Source: Thiotrichales bacterium
GTDB taxonomy: Bacteria; Pseudomonadota; Gammaproteobacteria; Beggiatoales; Beggiatoaceae
DNA: 64,000 nucleotides
Assembly (NCBI GenBank): GCA_016744475.1
Contig: JADGEH010000008.1
Location: forward strand, 16,715-80,714
Reading direction: 5' to 3'
In this document: in pieces, positions 24,834 through 34,257 of the stretch
Numbering within the stretch: the stretch's first letter is position 1
Layout: each line of letters starts with the position of its first letter
Position numbers and translations under genes: made by a program
The notes under the pieces: generated by a model
Databases searched by the model: none
Told to the model about the DNA's origin: nothing
What the model saw: only the letters and a program-made list of their open reading frames with translations

Positions 24834-27017
24834 TCAGTCTGCCAAATGAGGCTCGGACAAACTGTCAGGCAATGTATCAGGTAAGGGCTGCTTCTCTAAT
24901 TTATCGCCATAAAGTGATAAAGCCTCTTGAATTTGCCGAGTAATATCGACGGCTTCTTGGGCATTATTGATGATATAGGGAATAATCAGCATCACCATTT
25001 CGGTACGCACTAGGCTCTCTTTTTTGACTTTAAACAAATTACCTAGGATAGGGATGTCGCTCAATACAGGTACGCCTGAAACACTGTCAGTTTTATTAGT
25101 GGAAATCATACCGCCTAAGAAGACTGAACCGCCGTCGCTGATGCTGAGCTTGGTTTGTATATTACGATTGAGAATAATAGGGGAATTGATATTACTGGTG
25201 TTATTCACTTCAGCACTACTCACTTCTTGAGTAATATCCAAATCGATTTGACTTCCTGAATGAATGGTAGGCTTAACCGTTAAAGTCACGCCCGTTTTGC
25301 GATATTGAATTTGCTGCAAAATAGTATTGTTGCCATTATCATTATTTTGTAGCGTACTCGAACTATTAGTCGTCACAATAGGCACTTCAGAACCGACACG
25401 AATATGAGCTTGCTCACCGCTACGCACCATTAAACGAGGATTAGATAACAAAGATACACGATTATTACTAGCAAAAGCATTCAGTGCTGCCAAGGTTTGT
25501 CCAGATGTACTAATGGGGTAATACACTAAACCGCGACTAGCTACCCCTAACCCCGTACCAACACCTTCACTACGGGTACCTAATGCACCATTAAAATTGC
25601 CTATGCCCGCATCACGTAACAGCCATTCAATCCCTGTCTCAAATTCATCCGTTAAGGTAATCTCAGCCACAATCACTTCAATCAGTGCCATTTTAGAAGG
25701 CGTATCTAACTTTTTGAGTAACGGTAAAATTTGTTGCCACTGAGCAGTTGTTCCCTGCAAAATGAGTGCGTTACGCTTCTCATCTAAAACAAACGTCATA
25801 CTCTTGCCGAGCACTGCTTGCTGTGTGGCTGGCTTTCCTTTTGGAGGCGGGGTATTTAATTGTTTGAGCAAGGGTTGTATAACATCAGCAATATCTTTTG
25901 CTGTAGTATTTTCTGCCGTATAAAAAAACAGTTTTGCCTGCTCAGTTTTATCATCTGTCAATCGATCCAAGCGTGTAGCCCAGTCCTGAGCATGAGATAG
26001 CAAGGCTTGATCGGAAGAAAAAATCAATATCAAATGACTATCATTAATTGGCAAAATCACCAAAGGTAAAGAGGGGCTGCTACTGCTTCCTACCTCATAA
26101 CCTTCAGCTTTTAAGACAGTGATCAAGTGTGCGGCTAGAACATTGGGCTCGAGATACAGAGGCTTAATGGCAGAGCTATAGCGACTGCGCATTAAAGGGC
26201 GATCAAACATATCCAACACTTGTATGGCTTGTCGTACCAATTCTGGCGGCCCTTTTAAGATAATGGCATTATGCGAAATATCTTTAAGGATTTTTAAGTT
26301 TTGTTGGTGATAAATGTGATGTAGCCAGCGCTCAACAGAAGATAACTTGGTCGCTTTTAGTTCAATATATTGAAAGACAGTACGGTGTGTAATCGGAACA
26401 CTCGGTAAAGTCCGTCCACTGATTAATAAGGGGGGCTCACTGCTGCTGGCTTTGGCATCCGCAATAAAACGCAATAAATGCCCTTGAAAAACAATACTCA
26501 CACCATAATCCGCCAAAATAGTGCGCACTGTTCGGTAAAATTGTTGTGGTGTTTGCGGTTGTGCAATGCGTAAGGTGACTAAATCTTTGGCTTTTTTGAG
26601 TTTGCTGCCTATTTGAAAATCTAAACCTAACAGGTTTCCAAAAACTTCATTAATGAACGCAGGCAAGGCTAAATTGTCCACATTAATAGTAATAGGCTGT
26701 TGGCTTTTAAATACAGGCTGTTGCTCTTTTGAGGTTGAGAGTATGCGCGGGCTGTAGGGGGGCGGCGGGGTATTTTTAAATCGTTTTTCAGCCTTTTGTT
26801 CTTCTGTCTTAGCAACCACTAAATCGGTGTCTAGTTCACGTTCTACGGGGGATAGGGCTTCATCAACCGTTGGAATGTCAGAAGAAGTCTCATGCACGCT
26901 GCGCAAGGGTTGTGGAATGGTGAAGTTTTTTTGTTCCAATCCAGAACAAGCAGTGAGACTCAATAACAATAAAAGGCTACACGGTGTCCAAAGGGATGAT
27001 AAGAGAATATTTTTCAT
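24834..27017 (-). CDS. gspD: Secretin of the type II secretion GspD family, lipoprotein
   Basis: 727 aa from the ATG at 27017; a GTG at 27038 is the alternative. A lipobox (LLLSLTAC) at residue ~24 predicts outer-membrane anchoring. Residues ~110-400 hold the N0-N3 periplasmic domains (ITINVDNLALPAFINEVFG, DISHNAIILKGP, KRNALILQGTTAQW). The secretin pore follows with ALIEVIVAEITLTDEFETG, VSLLSNPRLMVRSGEQAHI, VPIVTTN, DGGSVFLGGMI and VSGVPVLSDIPILGNLFK. These fit GspD or a related secretin. No other gsp gene is in the window, so it may be a remote part of a type II system. A terminator-like hairpin precedes it. Confidence 0.87.
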   Translation of the reverse strand: MKNILLSSLWTPCSLLLLLSLTACSGLEQKNFTIPQPLRSVHETSSDIPTVDEALSPVERELDTDLVVAKTEEQKAEKRFKNTPPPPYSPRILSTSKEQQPVFKSQQPITINVDNLALPAFINEVFGNLLGLDFQIGSKLKKAKDLVTLRIAQPQTPQQFYRTVRTILADYGVSIVFQGHLLRFIADAKASSSEPPLLISGRTLPSVPITHRTVFQYIELKATKLSSVERWLHHIYHQQNLKILKDISHNAIILKGPPELVRQAIQVLDMFDRPLMRSRYSSAIKPLYLEPNVLAAHLITVLKAEGYEVGSSSSPSLPLVILPINDSHLILIFSSDQALLSHAQDWATRLDRLTDDKTEQAKLFFYTAENTTAKDIADVIQPLLKQLNTPPPKGKPATQQAVLGKSMTFVLDEKRNALILQGTTAQWQQILPLLKKLDTPSKMALIEVIVAEITLTDEFETGIEWLLRDAGIGNFNGALGTRSEGVGTGLGVASRGLVYYPISTSGQTLAALNAFASNNRVSLLSNPRLMVRSGEQAHIRVGSEVPIVTTNSSSTLQNNDNGNNTILQQIQYRKTGVTLTVKPTIHSGSQIDLDITQEVSSAEVNNTSNINSPIILNRNIQTKLSISDGGSVFLGGMISTNKTDSVSGVPVLSDIPILGNLFKVKKESLVRTEMVMLIIPYIINNAQEAVDITRQIQEALSLYGDKLEKQPLPDTLPDSLSEPHLAD

Positions 27018-27116
27018 GTGGCAGCAGATAACAATCACCCTACGTTATGTTGAATAAAAACCTAAATGAACCATGCGTATTATGTAATAAGCATAAAAAA
27101 CATCATCTTAAACAAT

Positions 27117-27156
27117 AAAACGCCTCTCAATATTATCAATATAGAGAGGCGTTTAT
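27117..27156 (-). terminator. Intrinsic terminator between the ComEA-like gene and the secretin gene
   Basis: AAAACGCCTCTC and GAGAGGCGTTT form a stem with a ~15-base loop. On the minus strand it is followed by TTTTATTGTTT. It should separate the ComEA-like gene from gspD. Confidence 0.75.
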
Positions 27157-27288
27157 ACTGTGTTACGACTCAAAAATATACATCATACATATAGACGGCT
27201 AGGTTCTGTTGATATTTGGAATATGAGATGAGTTTTCAAGCAGTTTGGTAAGTGGGTCACACCCCATTTTTCACGGTCATATCAACAA

Positions 27289-27451
27289 TAGACTTGTTGC
27301 GAGGGGTAGGCATCGTAGCGAAAAGGTGTGGTTTTGAGGCTATTTTTTCGGTTTTTTGAGACGAATAGCGGGCTATTTGTTGAGAAAAAGCGGAAAAATA
27401 GGTCAAAATCCACGCCTTTGCAGTCGGCGAATACCTCTTGCAACAAGTCTA
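27289..27451. mobile_element. TA-flanked palindromic MITE, copy D (GACTTGTTGC ends)
   Basis: 163 bp, nearly identical to copy B: TAGACTTGTTGCGAGGGG at the left, GCAACAAGTCTA at the right, and centre AATAGCGGGCTATT. It ends 11 bp from the stop codon of the ComEA-like gene and so forms its 3' flank. The rest of the 445-bp gap is the terminator and a short TAGGTTCTGTTGATATTTGG stretch (27209-27229) that recurs near 45713-45737. Confidence 0.9.
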
Positions 27452-27462
27452 ATATAGCCCAC

Positions 27463-27822
27463 TTAGTTTTTACCCGGCTCGGTATTTACGTTTTTTTCAG
27501 TCGATACAGCTTCTTCAATAGACTGTTTTTCTTCGGCTGTTTGTGGTTTTTCTACAGGTAGAGATACCATGATTTTATCGCGGTTTTTTTCCAGGGTTTT
27601 GACACCAATGCCACTCACATGGGTTAATTCATCCACTGATCTAAAAAAACCGTGTTTTTCACGGTAATCGATAATCGCCTGTGCTTTTTTAGGCCCAATG
27701 CCCTCTAAGCCCACATCTAAGATTTCAATATCCGCAGTATTGATATCGATCTTGCCCGCCATAGCTGGAGACATGGATAAAAACAATATCATGGACATAA
27801 ATACAACGCTTAAAAACCGCAT
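27463..27822 (-). CDS. ComEA-like helix-hairpin-helix DNA-binding protein
   Basis: 119 aa. A signal peptide (LFLSMSPAMA) is followed by one tandem HhH domain: IDINTADIEILDVGLEGIGP, KKAQAIIDYREKHGFFRSVD and LTHVSGIGVKTLEKNRDKI. The C-terminus is a short Glu/Lys-rich tail. Gram-negative ComEA proteins bind incoming double-stranded DNA in the periplasm during natural transformation. No other com genes are adjacent. Confidence 0.87.
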   Translation of the reverse strand: MRFLSVVFMSMILFLSMSPAMAGKIDINTADIEILDVGLEGIGPKKAQAIIDYREKHGFFRSVDELTHVSGIGVKTLEKNRDKIMVSLPVEKPQTAEEKQSIEEAVSTEKNVNTEPGKN

Positions 27823-28098
27823 AAACTTCTCCTCTATTTAGAATGATTCCACAGTTAAAAGAACAGTCGATACAGCTCAGCCGACTGAGCCACTATTGTA
27901 ACTACAGAGATAAATGGGTGCAATATAAGCGGCTTGAATCTTAATACTGGTGCCTGGTTCCACACCGCGAGAAGCCGCCAGATACCTTTTCAAACAGTTT
28001 CTAAGGTTTGCTCATCCGATGGGCATTGATTATATACAGCAGCTCACAACCTTTTGGTTTACAATCTAATGCTACGCAAACGCTGCTCATCACGTTAA

Positions 28099-28177
28099 GA
28101 AGCTATCTGGGTCATATAAATCGACGGCGATCAAGCTGATTTTGACTCGCTACGACAGCTATGGACTAGACAACTTC
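28099..28177. repeat. Inverted repeat with GAAGCT ends, copy 2
   Basis: GAAGCTATCTGGGTCATATA at the left and GACAACTTC-TA at the right, with inner ATAAATCGACGGCGATCAAG, match the element at 16726-16784. It is longer, carrying an extra CGCTACGACAGC segment. It lies in the 434-bp gap upstream of the rhodanese gene. Otherwise that gap shows no assignable feature. Confidence 0.5.
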
Positions 28178-28256
28178 TAAAGTGAGCCGCCATGCTAAGC
28201 GTAATACATCCTGATTTTTTAGAAACAGTCGGAAACCAAGGAGGAACCCTACGAAA

Positions 28257-28937
28257 ATGTATAAATTAACCATGCTGAGCGCAGGTGTTTATTTAAGCGC
28301 TGCTTTGTTGTCAGGTGCGGTTCTGGCAGGTGATGATCTGGCAGTCAAAATCACTGCGGAATTGTCCAACATCACGGTGAAACATAATGGTGAAGAGGTC
28401 ACCATTATGCGTAACCAAGATAAAAAGCATACGATTAATCCCGTGTATGCAAAAACCTCTCGTGGTTGTCCGCCTTTTTGTGTCACACCGGCTCAAGTCC
28501 ATGCAGATGTTGATACTGTAGGCGAATTAGAAATATTAGATTATTTGCAAAAAATCAGTGCTGGTGACGATAGCATACTGGTGATTGATTCACGCACGCC
28601 AGACTGGTTAGCACGCGGTACGATTCCGGGTTCAATCAATATTCCCTGGATTAATATTAGCCCTCGAGATACCAGTCCTTTTGAAGTCACTGAAATGGCT
28701 ACTCGTGATGACATTTTAAGTCAGCACTTTGGCGCGAAAAAAACTGAAAACGGCTGGGATTTCACTCAAGCCAAAACTTTAGTGATGTTCTGCAATGGCT
28801 TGTGGTGCCCTCAATCCAGCAGCAATATTCAGACTTTGCTGGCCATAAAATATCCAGCCGCCAAGCTGAAATGGTATCGCGGGGGAATGCAAGATTGGGA
28901 AATGCTAGGACTCACTACCGTTAAGCCTAAGCACTAA
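28257..28937 (+). CDS. Periplasmic rhodanese-like protein
   Basis: 226 aa with a signal peptide (SAALLSGAVLAG). The C-terminal ~150 residues form a rhodanese fold: SILVIDSRTPDWLARGTIPG, SINIPW, and the active-site loop MFCNGLWCPQSSS with the catalytic Cys and a second Cys five residues on. YRGGMQDWEMLGL ends the domain. A separate N-terminal part has SRGCPPFCVTPAQ, a Cys-rich motif. A role in periplasmic sulfur transfer fits a sulfur-oxidising host, but that is inference. Confidence 0.85.
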   Translation: MYKLTMLSAGVYLSAALLSGAVLAGDDLAVKITAELSNITVKHNGEEVTIMRNQDKKHTINPVYAKTSRGCPPFCVTPAQVHADVDTVGELEILDYLQKISAGDDSILVIDSRTPDWLARGTIPGSINIPWINISPRDTSPFEVTEMATRDDILSQHFGAKKTENGWDFTQAKTLVMFCNGLWCPQSSSNIQTLLAIKYPAAKLKWYRGGMQDWEMLGLTTVKPKH

Positions 28938-28952
28938 CTTCACCTCAGTTTT

Positions 28953-29113
28953 AGAGCCTATACGAAGATGGGGAATCGAAGCGAAAATTCGCCATTTTGA
29001 GGCAGGTTTTTCGGTTTTTTAAGGCGAATAGCGGGCTATTTTTTGAGCCAAAGCGGAAAAACTGACCAAAAGGGCGGGTTTGCAGCCGATTATCCCGTTT
29101 TCGTATAGGCTCT
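28953..29113. mobile_element. Palindromic MITE, copy E (GAGCCTATACGA ends)
   Basis: 161 bp bounded by AGAGCCTATACGAAGATGGG and CCCGTTTTCGTATAGGCTCT. The interior is the same core as in copies B and D: TTTTTCGGTTTTTTAAGGCG, AATAGCGGGCTATT and GCGGAAAAACTGACC. The terminal repeats are unrelated to GACTTGTTGC. It lies 15 bp after the rhodanese stop in the 358-bp gap before rimO. Beyond the element no other feature is visible there. Confidence 0.9.
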
Positions 29114-29295
29114 TAAGCCTCATTCAGCACCTTTAAACCACTGAATGAAGCTTAAATAGGTTGATTCCGTGCATCGAAGTCGGTCACATCGGAGCACTCA
29201 CAATATTAATTCTGAACTGAAAACACCTTTCCCCCTTAATTTTTAAGACGGCACGGGATCACCCATAGCCTCTTCCTCACATTCTGGAATCCTTC

Positions 29296-30618
29296 TTGAG
29301 CACCCCTTCCACAATTGGTTTTATCTCTCTTGGCTGCCCTAAAGCCACTGTCGATTCTGAACGCATTCTCACCCAACTTCGCGCTGAAGGTTATCTACTC
29401 ACGTCTAGCTATGCACAAGCCGAACTCGTCATCGTCAATACTTGCGGTTTTATTGATGATGCAGTAGCAGAATCCTTAGAAGTTATTGGTGAAGCATTAA
29501 GTGAAAATGGGCGGGTAATCGTCACAGGATGCTTAGGTGCGAAAGGTTCTATTGTGCAGGATACGCATCCCGCCGTTTTAGCCGTGACAGGGCCGGATGC
29601 ATTAGATGAAGTGATGGCTTTAGTGCATGAAGTTCTACCGCCACAACATGATCCTTATCAAGACTTAATGCCTCCGGGCGGAATTAAACTCACCCCCCGC
29701 CATTATGCGTATATAAAAATTGCCGAAGGTTGTAATCAATCTTGTAGCTTTTGCATTATTCCCAGTATGCGCGGGAAGTTGCGCAGTCGCCTAATCGGTG
29801 ACGTGCTCACAGAAGCTGAAAATTTAGTCAATGCGGGCGTTAAAGAACTTCTTATCGTCTCACAAGACACTGCTGCTTATGGGGTGGATACACGCTACAA
29901 ACTTGATTTTTGGCAAGGTCGTCCGCTTAAAACCCGCATTACAGAATTGGCAAAACAACTGGCTGATTTGGAAGTTTGGGTGCGCTTGCATTATATCTAT
30001 CCCTATCCTCATGTGGATGCATTGGTGGAATTAATGTCGGAAGGTGTATTGTTACCCTATTTGGATGTGCCTTTACAACACGCCAGCCCTTCCCTTCTTA
30101 AAGCCATGCGTCGTCCTGCTGATAGTGAAAATATGCTTAAACGTATTGAGCATTGGCGTTCAATATGCCCTGACTTAACTCTGCGCAGCACGTTTATCGT
30201 GGGTTTTCCAGGAGAAACTGAAGCTGATTTTCAACATTTACTGGATTTTTTACAAGCCGCTCAACTAGACCGTGTGGGTGCTTTTGCCTATTCGCCAGTA
30301 GCAGGGGCTACCGCCAATCAATTAGCTCATCATGTTGACAGTGCTTTACAACAAGAACGCTTAGAGGCTTTTATGACCGTGCAGGCCGACATTAGCGCAG
30401 AAAAATTACAGGCTAAAGTAGGACAAACAATGAAGGTGTTGATTGATGAAGTGGAGGAGGACGTGACTTATGCTCGCAGCCAAGCCGATGCCCCTGATAT
30501 TGATGGATGTGTAATCTTAGACACTAATAACCATCAGTGGGATGTTGGAGATTTTTGCCAGGTGGAGATTATTCGTGCGGATGCACATGATCTGTATGCG
30601 ATACCAAAAACGGACTGA
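29296..30618 (+). CDS. rimO: Ribosomal protein S12 methylthiotransferase RimO
   Basis: 440-aa radical-SAM enzyme that adds a methylthio group to Asp89 of ribosomal protein S12. The N-terminal domain ligates one [4Fe-4S] cluster through Cys in [19 protein letters not shown] and VTGCLGAKG. The radical-SAM cluster uses [13 protein letters not shown] domain ends the protein. The start is a TTG at 29296 with TCTGGA upstream; no in-frame ATG fits the conserved N-terminus. Confidence 0.96.
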   Translation: MSTPSTIGFISLGCPKATVDSERILTQLRAEGYLLTSSYAQAELVIVNTCGFIDDAVAESLEVIGEALSENGRVIVTGCLGAKGSIVQDTHPAVLAVTGPDALDEVMALVHEVLPPQHDPYQDLMPPGGIKLTPRHYAYIKIAEGCNQSCSFCIIPSMRGKLRSRLIGDVLTEAENLVNAGVKELLIVSQDTAAYGVDTRYKLDFWQGRPLKTRITELAKQLADLEVWVRLHYIYPYPHVDALVELMSEGVLLPYLDVPLQHASPSLLKAMRRPADSENMLKRIEHWRSICPDLTLRSTFIVGFPGETEADFQHLLDFLQAAQLDRVGAFAYSPVAGATANQLAHHVDSALQQERLEAFMTVQADISAEKLQAKVGQTMKVLIDEVEEDVTYARSQADAPDIDGCVILDTNNHQWDVGDFCQVEIIRADAHDLYAIPKTD

Positions 30619-30655
30619 TTCACTGTTGCATTGCTACTGCACTGTTCAACCAAAC

Positions 30656-31474
30656 CTAAATCTCTCCGGCTAACCACAATGCAATATGACTAAAATATAG
30701 ATGGGTATCTTGCCTTGCTTGAGGATGAGACAACATGGTATCGCCTACCGTCGAGCTAATAAAAGAAGGCGCACCAAAACTTGGATCAAGATGATAATCG
30801 CTGAAACGACGAAAGCTGGCATCTAATACCGTTCTGCCCAAAATAACGCCATCGGCGTTAGCAATAGCATCACAAGCCAGCATTAAATTGAAAGACTTGC
30901 CACTATGCTGGCAATGTCCACTTGCCATCACGGGCATAAAATCCTCACAACCGGAAGGTATTTGCAATGCACTTTCTTCGCTATGCGCGGGTAAGTAGTG
31001 CAAACAATGCCCCTCCGCATCTTGCAAAAGGGGATGTAAATGTGAACCCTGCGCTTGAATACGTTGATAGTCCCCAGCCATCCCCGAATAAAACGTCTGA
31101 TGAAGTTCAGAGAATGCCGAACCTATCATCTCCAAATCATTCAATACCGTGCGATGCGCCTGTGCATGACAAGCCAGAAATAAAGCCCCGCCACGTTGGC
31201 GAAAACGATTAATGGCTTCAATATCAGACCAATTTAAGCGGCTATTATTCACCACTAATAACCAAAGTTGTTCGATACCTTCTTCCAACAAGTCCGGTAA
31301 ATCTTCATCATTGCCTTGCTCATTTTCACGATAATCATGGGCTAACACTTCAAACAAGGGTTCGCCTAATGAGTCAGTGATGGTGCTCAGTTGCAAATGC
31401 AACAAAGAAAAGCGCCGGATATGCCATTCATCTCTAGCATAAGGTGTGGTGGTTTTCAGCAAAATACGTGGCAT
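30656..31474 (-). CDS. Conserved hypothetical protein, class-I-amidotransferase-like fold possible
   Basis: 272 aa, no signal peptide. The pattern EGIEQLWLLVVNNSRLNWSD, AINRFRQRGGALFLACHAQA and CEDFMPVMASG suggests a Rossmann-like core as in glutamine-amidotransferase/ThuA-like proteins: a strand, then a Gly-Gly turn, then a Cys-His. No complete catalytic triad can be assigned. It follows the MORN-repeat gene on the same strand with a 13-bp gap, so the two are probably co-transcribed. The function is unknown. Confidence 0.6.
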   Translation of the reverse strand: MPRILLKTTTPYARDEWHIRRFSLLHLQLSTITDSLGEPLFEVLAHDYRENEQGNDEDLPDLLEEGIEQLWLLVVNNSRLNWSDIEAINRFRQRGGALFLACHAQAHRTVLNDLEMIGSAFSELHQTFYSGMAGDYQRIQAQGSHLHPLLQDAEGHCLHYLPAHSEESALQIPSGCEDFMPVMASGHCQHSGKSFNLMLACDAIANADGVILGRTVLDASFRRFSDYHLDPSFGAPSFISSTVGDTMLSHPQARQDTHLYFSHIALWLAGEI

Positions 31475-31487
31475 GAGGTATACAATC

Positions 31488-32324
31488 TTAGGGTTTTACC
31501 GAATCCTGGGGCACTTGTTCGCCATGCTCAAAATAAACGGCATATTGAGCGCCACTGGCTCGAATAATACGTCCTTCACCATGACGTTTATCATTGCTGA
31601 ATCCCCCTTCATAACGATCTTGATAGGCTGAATACATCACCCCGCGTCCGTGACGCAAATTATCTTTAAAACCACCTTCGTAGCGCTCACCTGTTGCCCA
31701 AGTATAAACCCCATCACCATTGCGTTGATTATTTTGCCATTCGCCCGTGTATTGATTGCCATTACTCCAAGCATAAGAACCCTGTCCATGACGCTGACCG
31801 TCTAAATAATCGCCTTCGTACTGATCGCCATTTTTCCATTGATAAGTTCCTTTGCCCGTGCGCTCATCATTGACAAAATCACCACGATAAACATCACCAT
31901 TACTCCATTGCAAAATACCTTTGCCAGTGCGATTATCAGCAACAAAATCGCCTTCATAACGATTTCCATTAGCCCAGGTAAACACTCCTTTACCCTGACG
32001 CTCACCATACATCCAATCACCTATATACTGATTGCCGTTTTTCCACCGATAACTCCCTGTGCCACTGCGTTCGGCATCAACATAATCACCTGTATATGCA
32101 TCCCCATTGGCCCATGTGTAAGTGCCTTTTCCATGGCGTTTACCGAGTTTGAAACTACCCACGTATTTATCTTTATTTGACCAGCTAGCCGCGCCTTGTC
32201 CGCTGTAATCTGCGGCCATGGCTTTGCCTTTCACAGTGATCTGCATGGTGATTTCGGCATGTACAACAGGCATAAAAAGCACTGATAAATTCACCCACAT
32301 AATCCATAAAAATGACTTCAACAT
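31488..32324 (-). CDS. Exported MORN-repeat protein
   Basis: 278 aa with a signal peptide (LFMPVVHAEI). Residues ~50-256 are nine 23-residue MORN units such as YVGSFKLGKRHGKGTYTWAN and YEGDYLDGQRHGQGSYAWSN. MORN repeats form elongated beta-hairpin sheets that bind lipids or proteins. The DNA repeats make antisense frames look open, but they are artefacts. It is probably first in a two-gene operon with the 30656-31474 gene. Confidence 0.9.
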   Translation of the reverse strand: MLKSFLWIMWVNLSVLFMPVVHAEITMQITVKGKAMAADYSGQGAASWSNKDKYVGSFKLGKRHGKGTYTWANGDAYTGDYVDAERSGTGSYRWKNGNQYIGDWMYGERQGKGVFTWANGNRYEGDFVADNRTGKGILQWSNGDVYRGDFVNDERTGKGTYQWKNGDQYEGDYLDGQRHGQGSYAWSNGNQYTGEWQNNQRNGDGVYTWATGERYEGGFKDNLRHGRGVMYSAYQDRYEGGFSNDKRHGEGRIIRASGAQYAVYFEHGEQVPQDSVKP

Positions 32325-32517
32325 GTTTTAGCTCCTTGTATTATTGATTGAGGTGACGCAAAGGCTCGCAATGCGTTTAAAAACAGCGTCAAGCGCAAAA
32401 AAACCGCTATGATTTCACACTTGAATTAACCTAAGCCCCATGAATACGGGGCACTTTTATTCATTTCACACATTCAGTGTAAGGTGAATCATCTATTAAA
32501 AATCGACATCGTGCTTA

Positions 32518-32678
32518 AGAGCCTATACGAAGATGGGGGATCGAAGCGAAAATTCGCCATTTTGAGGCAGATTTTTCGGTTTTTTAAGGAGAATAGCGAG
32601 CTATTTGTTGATAAAAAGCGGAAAACCTGACCAAAAGGGCGGGTTTGCAGCCGATTATCCCATTTTCGTATAGGCTCT
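32518..32678. mobile_element. Palindromic MITE, copy F (GAGCCTATACGA ends)
   Basis: 161 bp bounded by AGAGCCTATACGAAGATGGG and TCGTATAGGCTCT. It is very similar to copies E and H, including GCGGGTTTGCAGCCGATTAT. It lies in the 429-bp divergent region between the MORN gene and the permease gene, about 75 bp before the permease start. The rest of that region has no feature I can assign. Confidence 0.9.
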
Positions 32679-32753
32679 AAAGGCATCATCAACGAAATAA
32701 GCGATATATGGTAATCTATCAACTTTCTGATTGATAGTTGGGTCTAAATATCC

Positions 32754-33686
32754 GTGTTGCATTTTTTATTTTCCCGCCTTTTGAGCACACTCATTGTCGT
32801 CTTAGGTGTTATCACCTTAGTGTTCCTACTCATCCACTTGGTACCAGGCGATCCTGTTGAAGTCATGTTAGGCGAATCAGCGCAACCTGCTGATCGCGAG
32901 GCACTGCGGCAAGCTTTAGGTTTAGACCAGTCTCTCTGGCAACAATGGTGGCATTACATGAGCCACTTATTACAAGGTGATCTAGGGCGCTCCTTACATT
33001 CCCAACAACCCATTACAGAAATCCTCTGGCAACGTATGCCCGCCACCGCACAACTAGCCTTAGTCAGTTTATTAGTCGCCATATTGATAGCTTTGCCATT
33101 AGGCAGTATCGCAGCCTTACGTAAAAATACTGTTTGGGATCAAGGTGCCATGCTGTTTTCCTTGCTCGGTGTTTCTATTCCCAATTTCTGGATGGGGCCT
33201 TTATTGATTTTACTATTTTCCCTCACTTTAGGATGGCTTCCTGTGAGTGGTAAAGAATCCGCTCTATCTATCGTGTTACCCGCCCTCACTTTAGGCACTG
33301 CATTAGCCGCTATTCTTGCTCGTATGGTACGCGCCACATTATTGGAAGTGCTAGGGGAAGATTACATCCGCACAGCGCGTGCTAAAGGTTTAAGTGAAAT
33401 CGCTGTTATCTGGCAACATGCCTTACGTAATGCGGCTTTACCCATTATTACCATTCTTGGATTACAACTAGGTACATTGCTCGGCGGTGCAGTGATTACA
33501 GAGATCATTTTCTCGTGGCCAGGATTAGGATATACCCTGATTGAATCCATTCAACGACGCGATTATCCCGTGGTACAGGCTTGTGTTTTATTCATCAGTC
33601 TGACATACGTTATTATCAATGCACTGACTGATTTACTCTATGCTTGGCTTGATCCCAGAGTACGTTTTAGTCCAACACTGCATTAG
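32754..33686 (+). CDS. DppB/OppB-type ABC transporter permease (orphan)
   Basis: 310 aa with six predicted membrane segments. The N-terminal TILRRLL-type region (FSRLLSTLIVVLGVITLVFL) is followed by VPGDPVEVMLG. The EAA loop that contacts the ATPase is EDYIRTARAKGLSEIAVIWQ. WPGLGYTLIESIQRRDYPVV and DLLYAWLDPRVR end the family domain. These fit a dipeptide/oligopeptide or nickel importer permease. The partner permease, ATPases and binding protein are not present. GTG start. The TAG stop is formed by the TA and first G of the MITE that follows. Confidence 0.88.
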   Translation: MLHFLFSRLLSTLIVVLGVITLVFLLIHLVPGDPVEVMLGESAQPADREALRQALGLDQSLWQQWWHYMSHLLQGDLGRSLHSQQPITEILWQRMPATAQLALVSLLVAILIALPLGSIAALRKNTVWDQGAMLFSLLGVSIPNFWMGPLLILLFSLTLGWLPVSGKESALSIVLPALTLGTALAAILARMVRATLLEVLGEDYIRTARAKGLSEIAVIWQHALRNAALPIITILGLQLGTLLGGAVITEIIFSWPGLGYTLIESIQRRDYPVVQACVLFISLTYVIINALTDLLYAWLDPRVRFSPTLH

Positions 33687-33846
33687 ACTTGTTGCAAGGG
33701 GTATCCATCGACTGTAAAGGCGTGGATTTTGGCCTGTTTTTCCGCTTTTTTTCGTTAAATAGCCTGCTATTTGCCTCAAAAAACCGAAAAAACTGCCTCA
33801 AAACCACACCTTTTCGCTACGATGCCTACCCCTCACAACAAGACTA
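33684..33846. mobile_element. Palindromic MITE, copy G (GACTTGTTGC ends), abutting the permease stop
   Basis: 163 bp bounded by TAGACTTGTTGCAAGGGG and CTCACAACAAGACTA, in the opposite orientation to copies B and D. The first TA plus G form the stop codon of the permease gene. One end has a substitution (GACTA for GTCTA). The element lies between the permease and the 33898 gene and may act as the permease transcript's 3' end. Confidence 0.88.
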
Positions 33847-33897
33847 TTGAGAAAAGCTTTTGCATATACCCTCAACCAATAAAAGGAAGGAACCTTT

Positions 33898-34245
33898 ATG
33901 AGTCAAACCGTAGAAGATTTTTCTGAACGTGAATTGCACATCATTCACGACACCTTGACCGAACGTTTTCAACAAACGATTGATATACAATTAGCCGATT
34001 CTGAAATTCGCTTATCCCCTGAAGATCGAGAATTAACTCTCTGTCCAGCTGCTTTCTGGCAAGTGAAAAAAGTCAGTTTTATTGTGATAAAAACAGCTAA
34101 AAATGCCTATCGCAGCCAATTTTTTTATCGCCCACATGAGCAATTTGGTACTGGCATTAAAGAATATGACAATATCGGTGATTGCGTCATTGCTTTGTTG
34201 AAAGCTCAGGAAGAACATGAGGCGGCACAATCGAAGCCTGTTTAA
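33898..34245 (+). CDS. Conserved hypothetical protein, 115 aa
   Basis: A strong ribosome-binding site (AAGGAAGGAAC) precedes the ATG. The product is soluble and mixed alpha/beta, with FSERELHIIHDTLTERFQQT at the N-terminus and FYRPHEQFGTGIKEYDNIGD near the C-terminus. No known domain or catalytic motif is recognised. It ends 12 bp before the metallopeptidase gene and is probably co-transcribed with it. Confidence 0.6.
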   Translation: MSQTVEDFSERELHIIHDTLTERFQQTIDIQLADSEIRLSPEDRELTLCPAAFWQVKKVSFIVIKTAKNAYRSQFFYRPHEQFGTGIKEYDNIGDCVIALLKAQEEHEAAQSKPV

Positions 34246-34257
34246 GATGATGTTATA

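Noticed and set aside
31839..32180. 113-aa Ile/Thr-rich plus-strand frame
   Set aside because: It is antisense to MORN repeats. The repeating DNA creates the open frame.
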